Below are positions 24,624 to 36,887 of a stretch of DNA of 64,000 nt, piece by piece. How positions within the stretch are numbered: the stretch's first letter is position 1; each line of letters begins with the position of its first letter. The notes under the pieces are model-generated. The model had not been told where the DNA came from. It saw only the letters and a list, made by a program, of their open reading frames with translations, and searched no databases. The stretch is from Syncephalis fuscata. Its lineage: Eukaryota > Zoopagomycota > Zoopagomycetes > Zoopagales > Piptocephalidaceae. The stretch covers positions 1 to 64,000 of the forward strand of contig JAHLTZ010000001.1 in the NCBI GenBank assembly GCA_025786725.1, given 5' to 3'. A program made the position numbers and the translations under genes.

Positions 24624-27600
24624 TTAAGTAATTGGTACTTTACGGTCATCACAATCAACGATATTAACAAGTTCTTGTAGTTCTTTGGCTCGTTTGGCCA
24701 TTTCTCTAAACCATCGACGACGTTCTTTGGCATCAAGTTGATCCTGTGCCCGTTGTTCTCGTTGATGTCGTTCAGTTTCCACGGCTCTTTGATAACGTTC
24801 ACGCAAATCTTGAGCAGAGAAACGAAGTGCGGCATGAGCCCGTTTAGCCACTCGGTCCGCATGTTGATCAACCACACTCGTATCTTGGATATGCTGTCTA
24901 ATCTTACGGGCTACTTTACGATGCACGGCATACTGCATATCACCAATAATAAACGTCAATGCACCAATACCTAATCAAAGTGTCAATACTGTTATACTAA
25001 TATGTGCACATATATATATATATTCTATTTTACTTACTGGCTAAGGTGGCGGTGAATAGGAACCACCGTTTAGCACCTTGTAAGCCAACGGCTGATCCAA
25101 CTTGTGCTGCATTCACTACAAGTGTTTTATATCCAAATAGATTGCTAGCAATCATGGCCACACTGCCTAGACCAGCAGTGGCAATACCAATACGTTCTCG
25201 TATTTCTACAAGGTCCCATATTTCAATACGTACACTTAATTTGTGTGCCTCATCGTGTTTAGTGAATAGTCGACTTAGATCGGCCACCCGAGGTGGTTCC
25301 GTAAGTGATTGCATACCAAGTGTACTAATGTGTTCAGAGGCTTGATTTACTTTCTCTAGTGCTGCTTGTTCACATTTCATTACTTCGTTCTCCCAGGCTT
25401 TAATCATCGAATTACGAATGGCATCGACATAGCCAATCATGCCACTAAAGCCCGGCCATACTGGATCACCACCATGGATTTCAAATGCTTCCATAACAGC
25501 ACGTAGTCGTTGACGGGTTAATTGGCGTACATAGTCACCCGCTCCTTCAGTTTCTCTATCCGCGGCTATACAGTCATCACGTTGTGACTCGACGAGCTTT
25601 TCGTATTCAGGTCGTGAAGCTTCAAGTGCTTCAGCGGCTCGTCTCAATCGTTGATCGGCATCACGTCGATTCATTCGAGCTAATAAACGTAAATCTGAAA
25701 GTACATTAAGCAAATAAATCTTTGCCGGTTCCAATTTAGTACGTGCCCGACGACCTAGAGTAAAGTTACGCAATGCTCGTTCCATATTCTTCCAATCATC
25801 CGGTGCTGCGCCACGATTATTATTATTATTGTTGTTGTTGTTGCCATTACCGCCATGATCACTATCATCATCGCTATCATCTCCATGATCATCACCATTG
25901 CCGCTATCTTTTAATGATACGCGTGTTGGACTGATCCAATGAACAAGATCATCTGCCTCATCATATGTTTTGGGTGACACTTCTTTAATCTGGTCAAGAA
26001 TACGACGGGCACATCGATCCTTGGCTCGAATACCTTCAAATCGATTAATTACAAAAAATAGATGGGCCTTTTCTTTACTGGCTTGCTCAAGGAATTCACG
26101 ACCTGATAGTGTAAGTGTATTTTCGGCATTAAGTACAAATACTACCACGTCAATCTCTTCTTGTCGAGCCAGTAGAAAGAATGTTTTAATTGAATCGGTA
26201 TTAAGCCTGGCGAATCAATAACCGATAAATTGGCTACACCATCATTATGTACCAAGGCTGAATCGTCATCTTCTTGACGAGCATATACCTTAATAATACT
26301 ATGCTCATCACCGGTCCATTCAGCTACTGTGGCATCTAAATGCCGTAAAGGAACACGCCAAAAGGTCGATTCATTTAAACGATCATATATACGACGATCT
26401 TCACAGGCATGTGCTTCTTCAATATCATCGTTTAATCGTGCATCAAGTACTTCAAGGAAAGTTGATGTTAATGGCTGTTGATCTACCGGCACAACTGTTC
26501 TACGCAATAAAGCATTTACTAGTGATGATTTACCAGCATTGACATCACCGGCTACAATAACCTTAAAACTAGTATCGCTAACACGTTCATGTAGATTAAC
26601 CAAATGGCGTAATGCTGAGGCCATTCGATCGTCAAGTAACGGTGCTAGTGAACCTGGTTCGAGCTGTGTATTAACTCTACCTGATGTAGGCATTATATTT
26701 AATTTAATATCGAGCTGTAATACGCGTAGTACTTCTTGTGGACCTATATCTTCTCTTTCGTTATTACTGTTATTATTATCGGTTGGTACAGCTAATGAAT
26801 CACCGCTACCACGTCGTTCTCTATGTACTGATGACGATAGGAATGGTTGATGTTCAGTCATAGTAGCTGGTGTTGACAGACTCATTGGATCAGCTCGCAT
26901 ATGTCCAGAAAAGTCGGAGGCTCGACGGGTAATGCTGTGCCACTACCACCACCACTGCTATTACCATCATTAATACCACGCCGATAAGGTGTTAAACGAT
27001 CACTTGAATCATAGTTGCTTCGATAATTAGGCCGTGATTGAGAAGATGGGCCAGAAGAGGATCCATAACGACCATTAGATATATCTTGCACACTAGCAGA
27101 CATACGATCGGTATCGTGTCGTTCATCTACGGCGTTGGACGGTAATGCTGATAGCGATGATGACATGTGGTCCATTTCAGGTCGCGACGATCGGCTACGT
27201 CGAGTGCCAAATCCTAGACTCTGTCCCAAACTCTGTACTAGAGATGTACCAGAGGCATGAGAAATTGAATTGGCACGTGCATTATTGCCACTTCGACTGC
27301 TAGTTGGATTAGCGTATGGAAAGGCGATAATCATCTTTTCTTGATTAGCTTGTCGCCATTCTTCAAGCATAACCTGTGTTTCTTGTATGTATTTTAATAA
27401 ACGATTACGTTTATCCATAAATAGCCGTTCTTCAACTTCGTTGCCACTTAGGCTACGCTGATTGGCAAAATTGTCGGATGCTAGACCTGCGGCGATATTT
27501 TGTCGATGGGCCATAGATGACGTACTCGGTGAATCGGGCGAGCTACTTCTGGTGCGTGAAGAGCCAAATAACAATGCACTACCATTGCTAATAAGTGAAT

Positions 27601-27886
27601 GAATGCCGCTATCTATTAATGAGCCAGTGGATGTGACATTGGCATTGGCAGCATGATTCATTTCTTCTGCCTCAACAGCTGCTACTGCTAACGCCGTTTC
27701 TCGGTCCATCATTTCCATAAGTTGCTTTTTATTCGCGCCATGCCTTTGACTTAGAAACGCGTCCTCTTCTGATTGGTTAAGTGGAAACGTTTCAAAGTCG
27801 CGCGAGTGTTCAGTGCCAACGTCATCTTGGTCAGTGGCTGGCTGTTTGCCCTTATTCTTTTTCGACGGTATATACTGTTGCGACAT
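24624..27886 (-). CDS. FZO1: Mitofusin, Fzo1 class (mitochondrial outer-membrane dynamin GTPase)
   Basis: This GTPase drives outer-membrane fusion of mitochondria. Exon 1 is 27886-25038 and exon 2 is 24970-24624; about 1065 aa result if two bases are restored. A long Ser-rich N-terminal extension with a coiled coil (RNRLLKYIQETQVMLEEW) resembles fungal Fzo1. The GTPase has G1 GDVNAGKSSLVNALLRR, then VPVDQQPLTS, G3 DSPGL and G4 INRFE, where Fzo1 usually has NRFD. Two hydrophobic stretches flank the exon junction near the C-terminus, followed by a final coiled coil. Two -1 frame breaks, at a T-run near 26910 and at AA near 26201 just after DSPGL, disrupt the ORF; homology continues across both. 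I chose MSQQ rather than an in-frame ATG nine codons upstream. Confidence 0.92.
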
Positions 27887-28739
27887 GTCTATATTATATA
27901 GTAACCAGTGCAATATAGTATGTCAATAAGTATAATCGCATATACATATAAACTATAATAACCTACTAGAACGCTGTTTCTTAGTCTAATTCCTATTGTT
28001 CTGCAATAAGTATGAATACAAAAGATTGATTGTTGTCGTGTTATCGGTAAAAGGTCTGTTTTGATGCGTACATACAACACACACACGCAAACGCACACGC
28101 AAACACATACACGTATGTACGCACACAAAAGCCAAAAGGTTTAGATCTTAAACGTAGGATTTAAGAAGGAAATAAGGAAACAAAACGAGGGACGAGTAGG
28201 AATCGTGTGATGTCCAAGACCGAAAGAAAACGAGATTCTTTGCTCTCACATTGATGTATAGAATAATTTATAAAATTATATACAATAGAGATCATTTACA
28301 CAAACACACACACAAACAAACATCAATTCACAAAGTCTAATATAAATATTAATAAAATAAAATAAAATATTTACATTATATACGCGTATGCTTATTGACA
28401 ATTTATCATGCTTTTAATACAATTAGTGGCATTGTTCTATTTAATTATTTCTATTATATTCTATAGTATAAATCGTATCTATCTAGTTCATTATATATCA
28501 TATGATATTTTACTACAACTTATTCATCTTTCTCTATTTAGGCATTATTTGTAGTAATACTATTTATCAATTGTAGGTTATGATGTCCATTCATTATTTT
28601 GTAAAATATTCAACAAATAGATTTCACTTAAACATTGAATAGACACAAGTAATTGACGATAAAGCCTAAAAATCCTTTCGTCCTATGTCGCGCACGCACA
28701 CACATCGAGGGCAACGACAACGGAGCTAAAGAGATACAT
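27887..28739. other. Intergenic region FZO1 / RPL17
   Basis: The region holds the FZO1 promoter and the RPL17 3' flank. Short CA-rich tracts occur at about 28078-28110 and 28299-28320. The open frame at 27889-28128 is low-complexity and not coding in appearance. Confidence 0.6.
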
Positions 28740-29563
28740 TTACTGGCGGGTGTGACGCTGACGAGCAACTTGGATGCGGTTAAGCTTGACCACCGAACCG
28801 GTGTTGGAGCGCTCAACCTTGGCGTCCTGTTCAGTCACGATGATTTCAACGTGGCATGGGGAGGCCATGTAAGCTGTTAAAATTAAATAATAAAGATTAG
28901 TAAGTTGCGTGTACTTGAAAATAAATATTTGTATTTTAAACGGTTCAGCACCACCACACCATTATTGATAACAATGTTATTATTCCTGTTACTTACGATT
29001 GATACGACCGTGAGCACGATAAGTACGACGGCGCTGCTTAGGAGCCTGGTTGACTTGGATGTGCTTGATGACCAATGATTCTACGTTCAGACCCTTGGAC
29101 TATAAAGTGGCCATTAGTATATAATACGACCAATACTGATCAATCACTTATACTTACTTCAGCGTTAGCCTTGGCGTTTTGGAGCAAGTCCAACAAGAAC
29201 TTGGCGCTCTTGGCTGGCCAGCGACCCTGGGTGGCTTTGAAAGCCTTAACCTGGGCGCAGCGACCAACACCACCGTTGAAACGACGGAATGGAACGGCTT
29301 GCTTGTGTTCCTGAACATCGCCAAGGTAGACGATGGCCTTCTCGAGCTTCATGCCTGAGATGGCAACAGCGGTTTCATGGGTGTTCTTGAAGTGGACGCG
29401 CAAGTATGAACCACGAGTCTTGGCCGCTGTATATATATAATATAATACAATGATAAGTAGATGCTTATTAGTATTTATGATTTCAATACTAATTGCTACT
29501 ATCAAAAAGTAGCCCCTACTTACACTTGGCCGGGTTCAGCGACGAGACAGAGTACCTCACCAT
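28740..29563 (-). CDS. RPL17: 60S ribosomal protein uL22 (L17)
   Basis: This large-subunit protein lines the nascent-peptide exit tunnel. Four exons (29563-29524, 29426-29158, 29099-28997, 28873-28740) give 181 aa, the normal length. [20 protein letters not shown] is the family N-terminus, followed by [33 protein letters not shown] and [20 protein letters not shown]. Codon use is strikingly C/G-ending (AAG, GCC, GTC, CTG) compared with neighbouring genes, as expected for a highly expressed gene. Confidence 0.97.
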
Positions 29564-30689
29564 GGCTGAAGTTTCCTAACGCTATTTAATAAAAATAAAA
29601 TAAACTATGGTTAGTATCAATATTGTGACTAATAGTAAAGGTTATTTTGCATGAATTGTGCGCGATTACATAGATTCACTATTAAACAACTCAATAAATT
29701 ATACACTGCTATATTTCAGTATATGCTATTAGTATTACTGCTCAAAAGTTGGTATTATAATTGACAACAATTCTAACAATGCCCAAATAACATATTTAGT
29801 CTGTATATCGATCAGATATGATATATGCACATTGTTAAAATCACCTCCATTATTTCCCATTTTCCTATATGCATATAGCTCATATTATACAATAAACAAC
29901 CAGATGAATGGATGGATGCATAGATGGATGCATAAATATACGCATATACCCATCTGTAGCATATATGTTGCTATTGGTATAGTCCAAGTTGATGGTCATA
30001 TACCGTCCATCCATCCATCCATCATCTATTCATTCATCCAATATGTTGAGCCTTTTAGCTTCCATCTATCCTCCATACTGTATATTATCTAGATATATGG
30101 CCTAATACTCTGCTCTCCATCTATCTCCTACGCGCATATTATAGTTAGTATTATCCTCACCTGATGCCGAAGTGTATCGTAGCTTCGGAGGTGTGTGGAA
30201 AGAGAGGGAGGAGGGTCAATCAGTGTGTGGTAGCCACTACGACTATTGACAGTTTTCGGCCACTCATTCACACATTCACTCACATTTACACACACACGCA
30301 TATATAATACACACATATAATACGCATACATAATAGATATCATATATAGATACTCATACTACTGTTGTGCTATCATTGAGTATCCATATTACCTTCATAT
30401 AATCTATTTAATAAACAACATTGGTTTAAACTATAATAAATAACTAAATGATGAATATACTATTAAATGGCTGGTTTGACAGTATTATAGACTGTAATCT
30501 ATCTAAACAATGGGACTGCTTGTCATTCATAGCTGGGTATTAATAATAATGTATCGTCATGTTACATGGAGACTTTCAGTTAGAATCAGTGACTTACAGC
30601 TTTATCCTAAAGGCCGTCTTTGTTCAACGCTTATTCTGTTGCTTACTTTCTCGAATCTATACCCGCCATCCAACTAGTCCATTTAAACT
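29564..30689. other. Divergent intergenic region RPL17 / CHIP
   Basis: This region of about 1.1 kb holds two promoters. It contains a CCAT/ATCC tetranucleotide run at about 30006-30022 and TG/CA-rich patches near 30285-30335. No exon is recognised. Confidence 0.6.
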
Positions 30690-32248
30690 ATGGGCTCAAA
30701 TGCTAGTGCAACCGAGCTTAACAGTCAAGCAGAGGAGCATAAGCAACGGGGAAACAATCTTTATGCTATACGCGTTACAAGGAAGCCATTCTTGAATACT
30801 CGACGGCAATTGTACGTTGTCTACTGATTATAGTAGCAACGCAGCTTTACTAACCAACTAACCTACTATAATACAGATAAAAAGCCCAAATACAGTAGCT
30901 TACTATACAAATCGTGCCCTATGTTACCAAAAGGTATAGTTTAAATAATCAACTATGGAATAATGCCATTTAAACGTAATGAATTGCTTATACTTGTGTA
31001 AAACTGGCTAGTTAAACTTTTATGTATTAATGGAACAAGACTGTCGACGGGCTATTGATATTGACAAGAATGCCGGTAAGTATAGCTATGAATCGTTTGT
31101 ATAAAGTCGTTTATTAATATTAATGAATAGCTAAAGCACATTTCTTGGTAAAAAGCTTGATTATCACTAAAGCCAGTCAACTCACAAACTGATATTTAGC
31201 TTAGTAAAGCATTGCTAGGCCAGCCTGACTGTGAAGCAGAAGTAGTGAATGTTTTAAAAAAAGGTAAATTAGTAACAGTTCATTGGCCGTGGTGTCTAAT
31301 TGACTATGTAGCCTATAAACTTGCATTACAGCAGAAACTACCTTTTGTTGACGACATACTTAATGAACTGCGTCCAGCACGCCGTCGTCTATGGGAACGC
31401 AAGGAGCGACTTAGATTAGAGGAGAAATCCGATATGTTTGCCTATTTACGTCAACTTATTGCCAATGATCATAAACGGTGAGTTAATAGATGATGATCAA
31501 TTTAATAGACATTATAGCTATACATTATCAACAGTGCCTGTGAAGAATTGCCATTAATAAGCGATACCGATATGTCGGCTGAAGAACGCAATCAAATCAA
31601 TGGAGAAATGGAAAGCAGTTTAAACGATGAATTTGTAGGCAGCTGTTATAATGATTATATAAATATTAATGAATGCTGTTAGAGTCAACGATTCCAGCAA
31701 TTGGATCTATTGTTTGCACAAGCTGATGAAAATATGAAAGTAAGTAATAACCGCAATAATAATAATAAATATAATAAATATTAATGTTAGAAACGAGAAA
31801 TACCCGACTATTTTGTGATAAGGTATGTAAATGATGGATATATTGAATGGACTAACCGTAAGATTAGATCAACTTTGAGATTATGCATGATCCAGTAACA
31901 ACACCCTCTGGTATTACGTAAGTGTAATAAATATTAATATGTAAAATAGTTAATTAACTATTTATTAAATTAATACGTTAGTTACGAGCGAAAGTAAGTG
32001 AAATACATAGTTTAACAACTACCCCATTACTGATCACCAACTGTAAAGTGAACTGCTTAACCACTTGAAGCAAATAGGATCATTTGATCCGTTAAGTCGA
32101 AAGCCACTCTATGAACATAATCTTGTGCCCAATCTTGCTCTACGTGAAGCCATTGAAGAATTCTTAGCCAAGTAAGTGATCTTATAAAGCTATCTACAAG
32201 TAATCCCTTACATTATCATGCAGTAATGGCTGGGCCGCCGATCAATAA
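30690..32248 (+). CDS. STUB1: CHIP/STUB1-type TPR and U-box E3 ubiquitin ligase
   Basis: This co-chaperone ligase binds Hsp70/Hsp90 tails through TPRs and ubiquitinates clients through a U-box. Thirteen exons: 30690-30811, 30877-30933, 31012-31075, 31131-31147, 31200-31263, 31312-31477, 31535-31634, 31683-31739, 31791-31822, 31868-31917, 31982-31993, 32049-32171 and 32224-32248. About 296 aa follow if two bases are restored; human CHIP has 303. TPR residues include YKEAILEYSTAI and VAYYTNRALCYQK. The U-box has IPDYFV, INFEIMHDPVTTPSGITYER, FDPLSRKPL and the CHIP ending LAxNGWAADQ. One-base losses near 30767 and 31819 break the frame. Intron 31264-31311 is 48 nt and in frame without a stop, so it is easily misread as coding; exon 31982-31993 is only 12 nt. 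Confidence 0.92.
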
Positions 32249-33314
32249 TGGACAAGGTCAAGTTCAAGGTGGCATTATCTGTGCTAAATCGCGTGCCATA
32301 TGGATGATGGTGACCATCACTATCACCACCACCCTGTATGCTTATATGTATGTGTGTATGGCATGTGACATGTGGTGTTGGTTCTAGCTAGTTTCTGCTA
32401 TATATATATATATATATTAGTATTTTAATATACATCTGTCTATCATGGTAATAGTGGTCGTGGTATCCATTATATGATAACCACCAACCATCGTGTCAAT
32501 TACTACTAAATACAAATACACTCACATCCATCCACACACAAATCTGCATGTCTTTCTCACACCCACGCACGCCTTGCTGTTCACTGTCACTTCTTACTTG
32601 CGTCTTTCATTCCAGTCAACTTTGCCAGTCTGCACTTTTACCTCGATAACCGTCTATTGATAGTCGTATTGCTCTTTTCTTTTTTCTTAACTAATAATAG
32701 TAGTCATCCTTGGTAGCAGTGGTTATTTCCGTTGACGACCAACCTTCAAAACTTAGCGTCCTTAGTCTTACCGCCTTTCTCGCTTCCTTTCCTCGCCCAC
32801 ACACACGCACGCACACACCCATACTCTCTAACAACAACACCCACTCTTAGCCTTCTTTGACCTTGTCTTATTCTTGTCCTTGAGTGTTTATATTCGTATA
32901 TTAGCACTTGCACAACTCTACTGCAATAATAATACATCTTCTTACGCATAACTACTATCTGCTAAGACCGCGACACTTTAGTGCTCTCTTCGCCTTTTGT
33001 CAAAGCATTGATTTGCCAAGCGAAGCTTTGTATCACGGCAGTTGCCATTTCTCGTGCCAGTCGCATATATCCTAGTTGCTGTTATTACCTTGTCTACCAT
33101 AACAACAAACATCACCACTGCTCTTGTCGCACTTGTTGTTGAATCTAGCTATCGATCCTATAGCTGTTTGACAGTTTTGGATTGAAATATATTGACCTTC
33201 AATTAAAACGGGACGTTTAAGGTAAATAATAATAAGCATACACTTGTAAACAAGACTGTTTAACTGGCATATACCAACTATTACTAATCGTTTAAAGCAG
33301 TTTCTACTTTCACT
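32249..33314. other. Promoter-side intergenic region of epsin
   Basis: The first part carries a (TA)n run near 32399-32416. From about 32500 to 33070 the plus strand is pyrimidine-rich, typical of a leader or promoter. The antisense frame 33072-33443 overlaps the epsin start and is not credible. No other exon is seen. Confidence 0.6.
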
Positions 33315-35266
33315 ATGTCGAAATACGTGGCCAAAGGAGCCATGCGTTCGGTGTAAGTAAGCATAACCGCGCATTACATTGATAGCTAATTGATAGCAAT
33401 AATATGCAGCAAGAACCAGCTTAAAGGCTATACAGAAATGCAAACTAAAGTACGCAGTGCTACTTCAAACGATCCATGGGGTGCACCAGGTGCATTAATG
33501 GCCGAGATTGCTCAAGCAACCCATGACCCGTAAGTTATAGATATTATTAATCTAGTAAATCAGTAATAATAACCACAATGATTACTAGACAATTATTTGT
33601 AGAAATTATGGCAATTATCGATAAGCGATTGAATGATCATGGCAAAAATTGGCGTCATGTATTTAAAGTATGGCTATTAGCAACTATTGTTGTAATATTA
33701 CTAGTATTAATCAAATTATTAATTTATTTATTATGTAGTCATTAACACTGCTGGACTACTTGCTTCACTGTGGATCAGAACAAGTAGTACGCTATGCCAA
33801 AGAGAACCTGTACATTGTTAAAACGTTGCGTGAATTTCAACACATCGACGATCAAGGGCGTGATCAAGGAGCAAATGTACGACAGAAGGCAAAGCTAATT
33901 ACGGCACTTTTGAACGACGATGAACGTCTAGTACAGGAGCGTAAACAGCGCGATCATATGCATAGCCGCATGAGTGGCTATATGCCAGATGACAACGATA
34001 TAGGACCAAGTACAGGTAGAAATCGACCAATTGAGCGTAGTCGTAGTGCACAAGGCTTACGACCCGAGGACGACGACGACGAGATCCGACGAGCTATCGA
34101 GGAGAGTAAACGCACAGCTGCTATGGAACAGCGAAGCCGTCGACGAAGCGAAGATGATTTGCAACAAGCACTGCTTATTAGCGAACGAGAAGAACGTGAA
34201 AAACAAGAAATGATCGCTGCACAAAATGAACTTATTCTAACGGATGATGTTAACGATTCTTCACGGTAATTATTAGAATACTTGATAAACGATAGAGTAG
34301 ACTAACAATTACAACATGATGTTTAATAGAAATCCCTGGCAACAACAAGGCATTAGTAGTAGTGCAATGGAATTGTTTGGCGGTTCAATAGAAGACCATT
34401 CGCTTACTGCACCGGGGCAAGGTTATCAGCCAGGTTATGAATCACACTACACGTATACAAATAATACAACCACCGTTGGACAGAACAATCCATTTGGTCC
34501 AAGTGGACACTCAGTAGTTCAACAGCAACACCATCAACAAGGGCCACCACTTTCATTGGAAGCGCAGTCACAACTATTGGCCTTGCAAGCACCAGGTTAT
34601 GGTATGGATGTTTACGGAAATAGTATGACTGGACCAGGATATGCATCCAGTGAATATGGTGGCAGTACTGCTGTTTCGAATATGGACAGCTTTGGTGGCA
34701 ATATGGCATCAAGTGTCAATACTTCACTTTCAAATAACGCAAATGCCATGGTGCCATACGGTGCAGGTCCCAGTAATGCACTCGTGACTACGAATAGCAA
34801 TATGGGCGGTGTAGGTGGCTCTAATCCATTCTTTTCCGGTAATAGCAATGCCAGCGTTATGGGCGATGACTATAGCACTTATAGTGGGAATAGTAATATG
34901 AACGGTATGGGAACGATGAGTACTATGAACGGTATGAATACCATGAGTACTATGAATGGTATGAATGGCATGAATACTATGAGCACATACAACAACGGCG
35001 GTAATATGAATACACGCGGTAACAGCTTTAACATTCAAGACTTTAACCGTACTGGCAGCAATTATGGCCAGACCAACTATGGTGGTGCTTCAACACCTAT
35101 GAGTGGCTATAACAGCGGCAATACCAACAGTGTTGGCACACTAATAGATGTTGGTCTACCAAGTGGTGGACAATCATTTACACCACAACAAAACAAGAAT
35201 CCATTCCAGCAACAAAGTGGCAGTGGATCGGCTGGTAATCAAGGATTCAATCGTTCATGGATGTAA
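33315..35266 (+). CDS. Epsin (ENTH-domain endocytic adaptor)
   Basis: This clathrin adaptor bends membrane by PtdIns(4,5)P2 binding and recruits ubiquitinated cargo. Five exons (33315-33352, 33410-33529, 33589-33667, 33739-34265, 34330-35266) give 566 aa. The ENTH domain covers about residues 1-150 (VKNQLKGYTEMQTKVRSATS, DPWGAPGALMAEIA, SLTLLDYLLHCGSE, REFQHIDDQGRDQGANVRQK). Two UIM-like helices follow (DDDDEIRRAIEESKRTA and SEDDLQQALLISERE). The tail has three NPF motifs for EH-domain partners, one NPW, and a Met/Asn/Gly/Ser repeat tract (MNGM/TMSTMN). It is orthologous in type to yeast Ent1/Ent2. Confidence 0.96.
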
Positions 35267-35616
35267 ATTGTTTTACCAAGTTATTTATAACTAGGTCGAC
35301 TGTTTTGCAACAATTATCTGTTCTGCTTACAACGACTATTTCTTTCTAAATAGTTACAGCATCATTATTTCCATCACTAACATAACATCATTATCATCTT
35401 CATCATTATCAACAACAACATTTTCATCCATTTCTTATACACATGCCTCTCTTTGTTGTAAGCTGCGCAGTTGTGCTATTGTTTATCCTGTATTTGCCAC
35501 TTTATAGTAAGAAATGTGCATTTGCAGTTATTCTTTTTAAAAAAACAATGATTTATTCTTATTGCGCAATAGTTGATAAATATTTTCAAGTAAAACATGT
35601 CAATGTTGTCTATTCA
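35267..35616. other. Convergent 3' spacer
   Basis: This T-rich, CAT-repeat-containing spacer lies between the 3' ends of epsin and the next minus-strand gene. Nothing else is seen. Confidence 0.55.
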
Positions 35617-36294
35617 CTAAATGGAATTAGCACTAGATGACGAATAAGCAAGTATTGGATGATAAGACTGATGGCTACTATTAGAGGAATAATTAGCACT
35701 ATGAACAGATTGAATATTTGAAATAGATACAGAACTAGCAGAACTTGTAGCTACTTGACTACTTGTTTGTGTATTACAAAGATTTGGATAACTGTATACT
35801 AATTGACTAGTTTTTTGCATTATTGTTTTAAGACGTCTTCTTAACTTTATCCACCATTCACCAAAGGGGCTTAGTCTATACTGAATTTTATAAAGTTGAT
35901 GCCAAACAGTTTGAAGTAGAACGATCAATTTATTAGGCGTTTTTATATCGTCGTGTTGCTCCAAACTTGGTTGTTGAAATAACTCAACGAGCTGCTGTCG
36001 AGTATTTTGTAATTTCTGATCAAATTCCAGTAGCCATTTGTTAATTATTTCATTAGCGGCATATCCTAATAGGGGTCTGTGTTCAACTAATTGTTTTGTC
36101 GCATCAAATCGATCAGGCAACGCTGCCAGTATTGTTTCTCGACGTATTCGATGCAATTGTTCCGATTGGGTTTGTCGTAATTCACATGCCGATAACCGAT
36201 ATAATTGCTCAGTAAATATTTGTTGCTCAATGACCGATTGACGTCGAAGCATTATTCCATTGGTTAATCGTAAAACTTGCAATATATTATGCAT
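35617..36294 (-). CDS. Unknown helical protein
   Basis: I do not recognise this 225-residue single-exon frame. It starts MHNILQVLRLTNGIMLRRQ and is predicted by composition to be largely alpha-helical up to residue about 165, with many Leu, Gln and Arg at helical spacing (IEQQIFTEQLYRLSACELRQ, ELFQQPSLEQ). A Ser/Tyr/Asn-rich tail follows. There is no signal peptide, membrane span or catalytic motif. The length and biased composition make it probably real, but an additional upstream exon cannot be excluded. Confidence 0.6.
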   Translation of the reverse strand: MHNILQVLRLTNGIMLRRQSVIEQQIFTEQLYRLSACELRQTQSEQLHRIRRETILAALPDRFDATKQLVEHRPLLGYAANEIINKWLLEFDQKLQNTRQQLVELFQQPSLEQHDDIKTPNKLIVLLQTVWHQLYKIQYRLSPFGEWWIKLRRRLKTIMQKTSQLVYSYPNLCNTQTSSQVATSSASSVSISNIQSVHSANYSSNSSHQSYHPILAYSSSSANSI

Positions 36295-36887
36295 TGTGCA
36301 CTATACTAATAAATGGTGTTAAAATAAATCAGCTACTTGATAGATCGTTGTATTCAGGTTGATGGCATGAAATCTATTGCTTATCTAGATAACCGTATTA
36401 TATCAGCTAAAAGGAGAATAACCACTACAAAATAGACAACAAATAATGCTGTAACAAAAAAGTGACATGCAAGCAGATAGTATTAAAATGCGGGGGCCCG
36501 TATCGATAAAGCTTCTATCAACAATGCAATAAAGTATCCAGCCACGCCGGACATCTTACAATGCATAAATTAATACTAAATATAACCAAATATAAGTTTC
36601 AGTAGTTGGATTAACTATAAGTAAATAGGTAAATCAACGATTATTGTCGCGTATTTAATAACAGTAAATACAAGTTAAAATTTTGTTTTTAATATCATTT
36701 TATTGTCTGTTGATAATTATTATTAACTTTGAAATAGTAATTTAATAAGAAAAAACTTTTATTTATTTTAAAAATGTTTAATAAAAAATTAAAGCAATAG
36801 TATTTTTAGTATGATCGTAATGACAAAAAGGTCTGGTTTGTGAAAAAAAAAGTAATCATAGTTAAGTAGATAATTATAAATGAGTGG
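36295..36887. other. Intergenic spacer
   Basis: This AT-rich spacer separates two minus-strand genes. I see nothing in it beyond A/T runs. Confidence 0.55.

Noticed and set aside
33072-33443. Minus-strand 123-codon frame overlapping the epsin start
   Set aside because: It overlaps two confirmed epsin exons and an intron, and has no homology.
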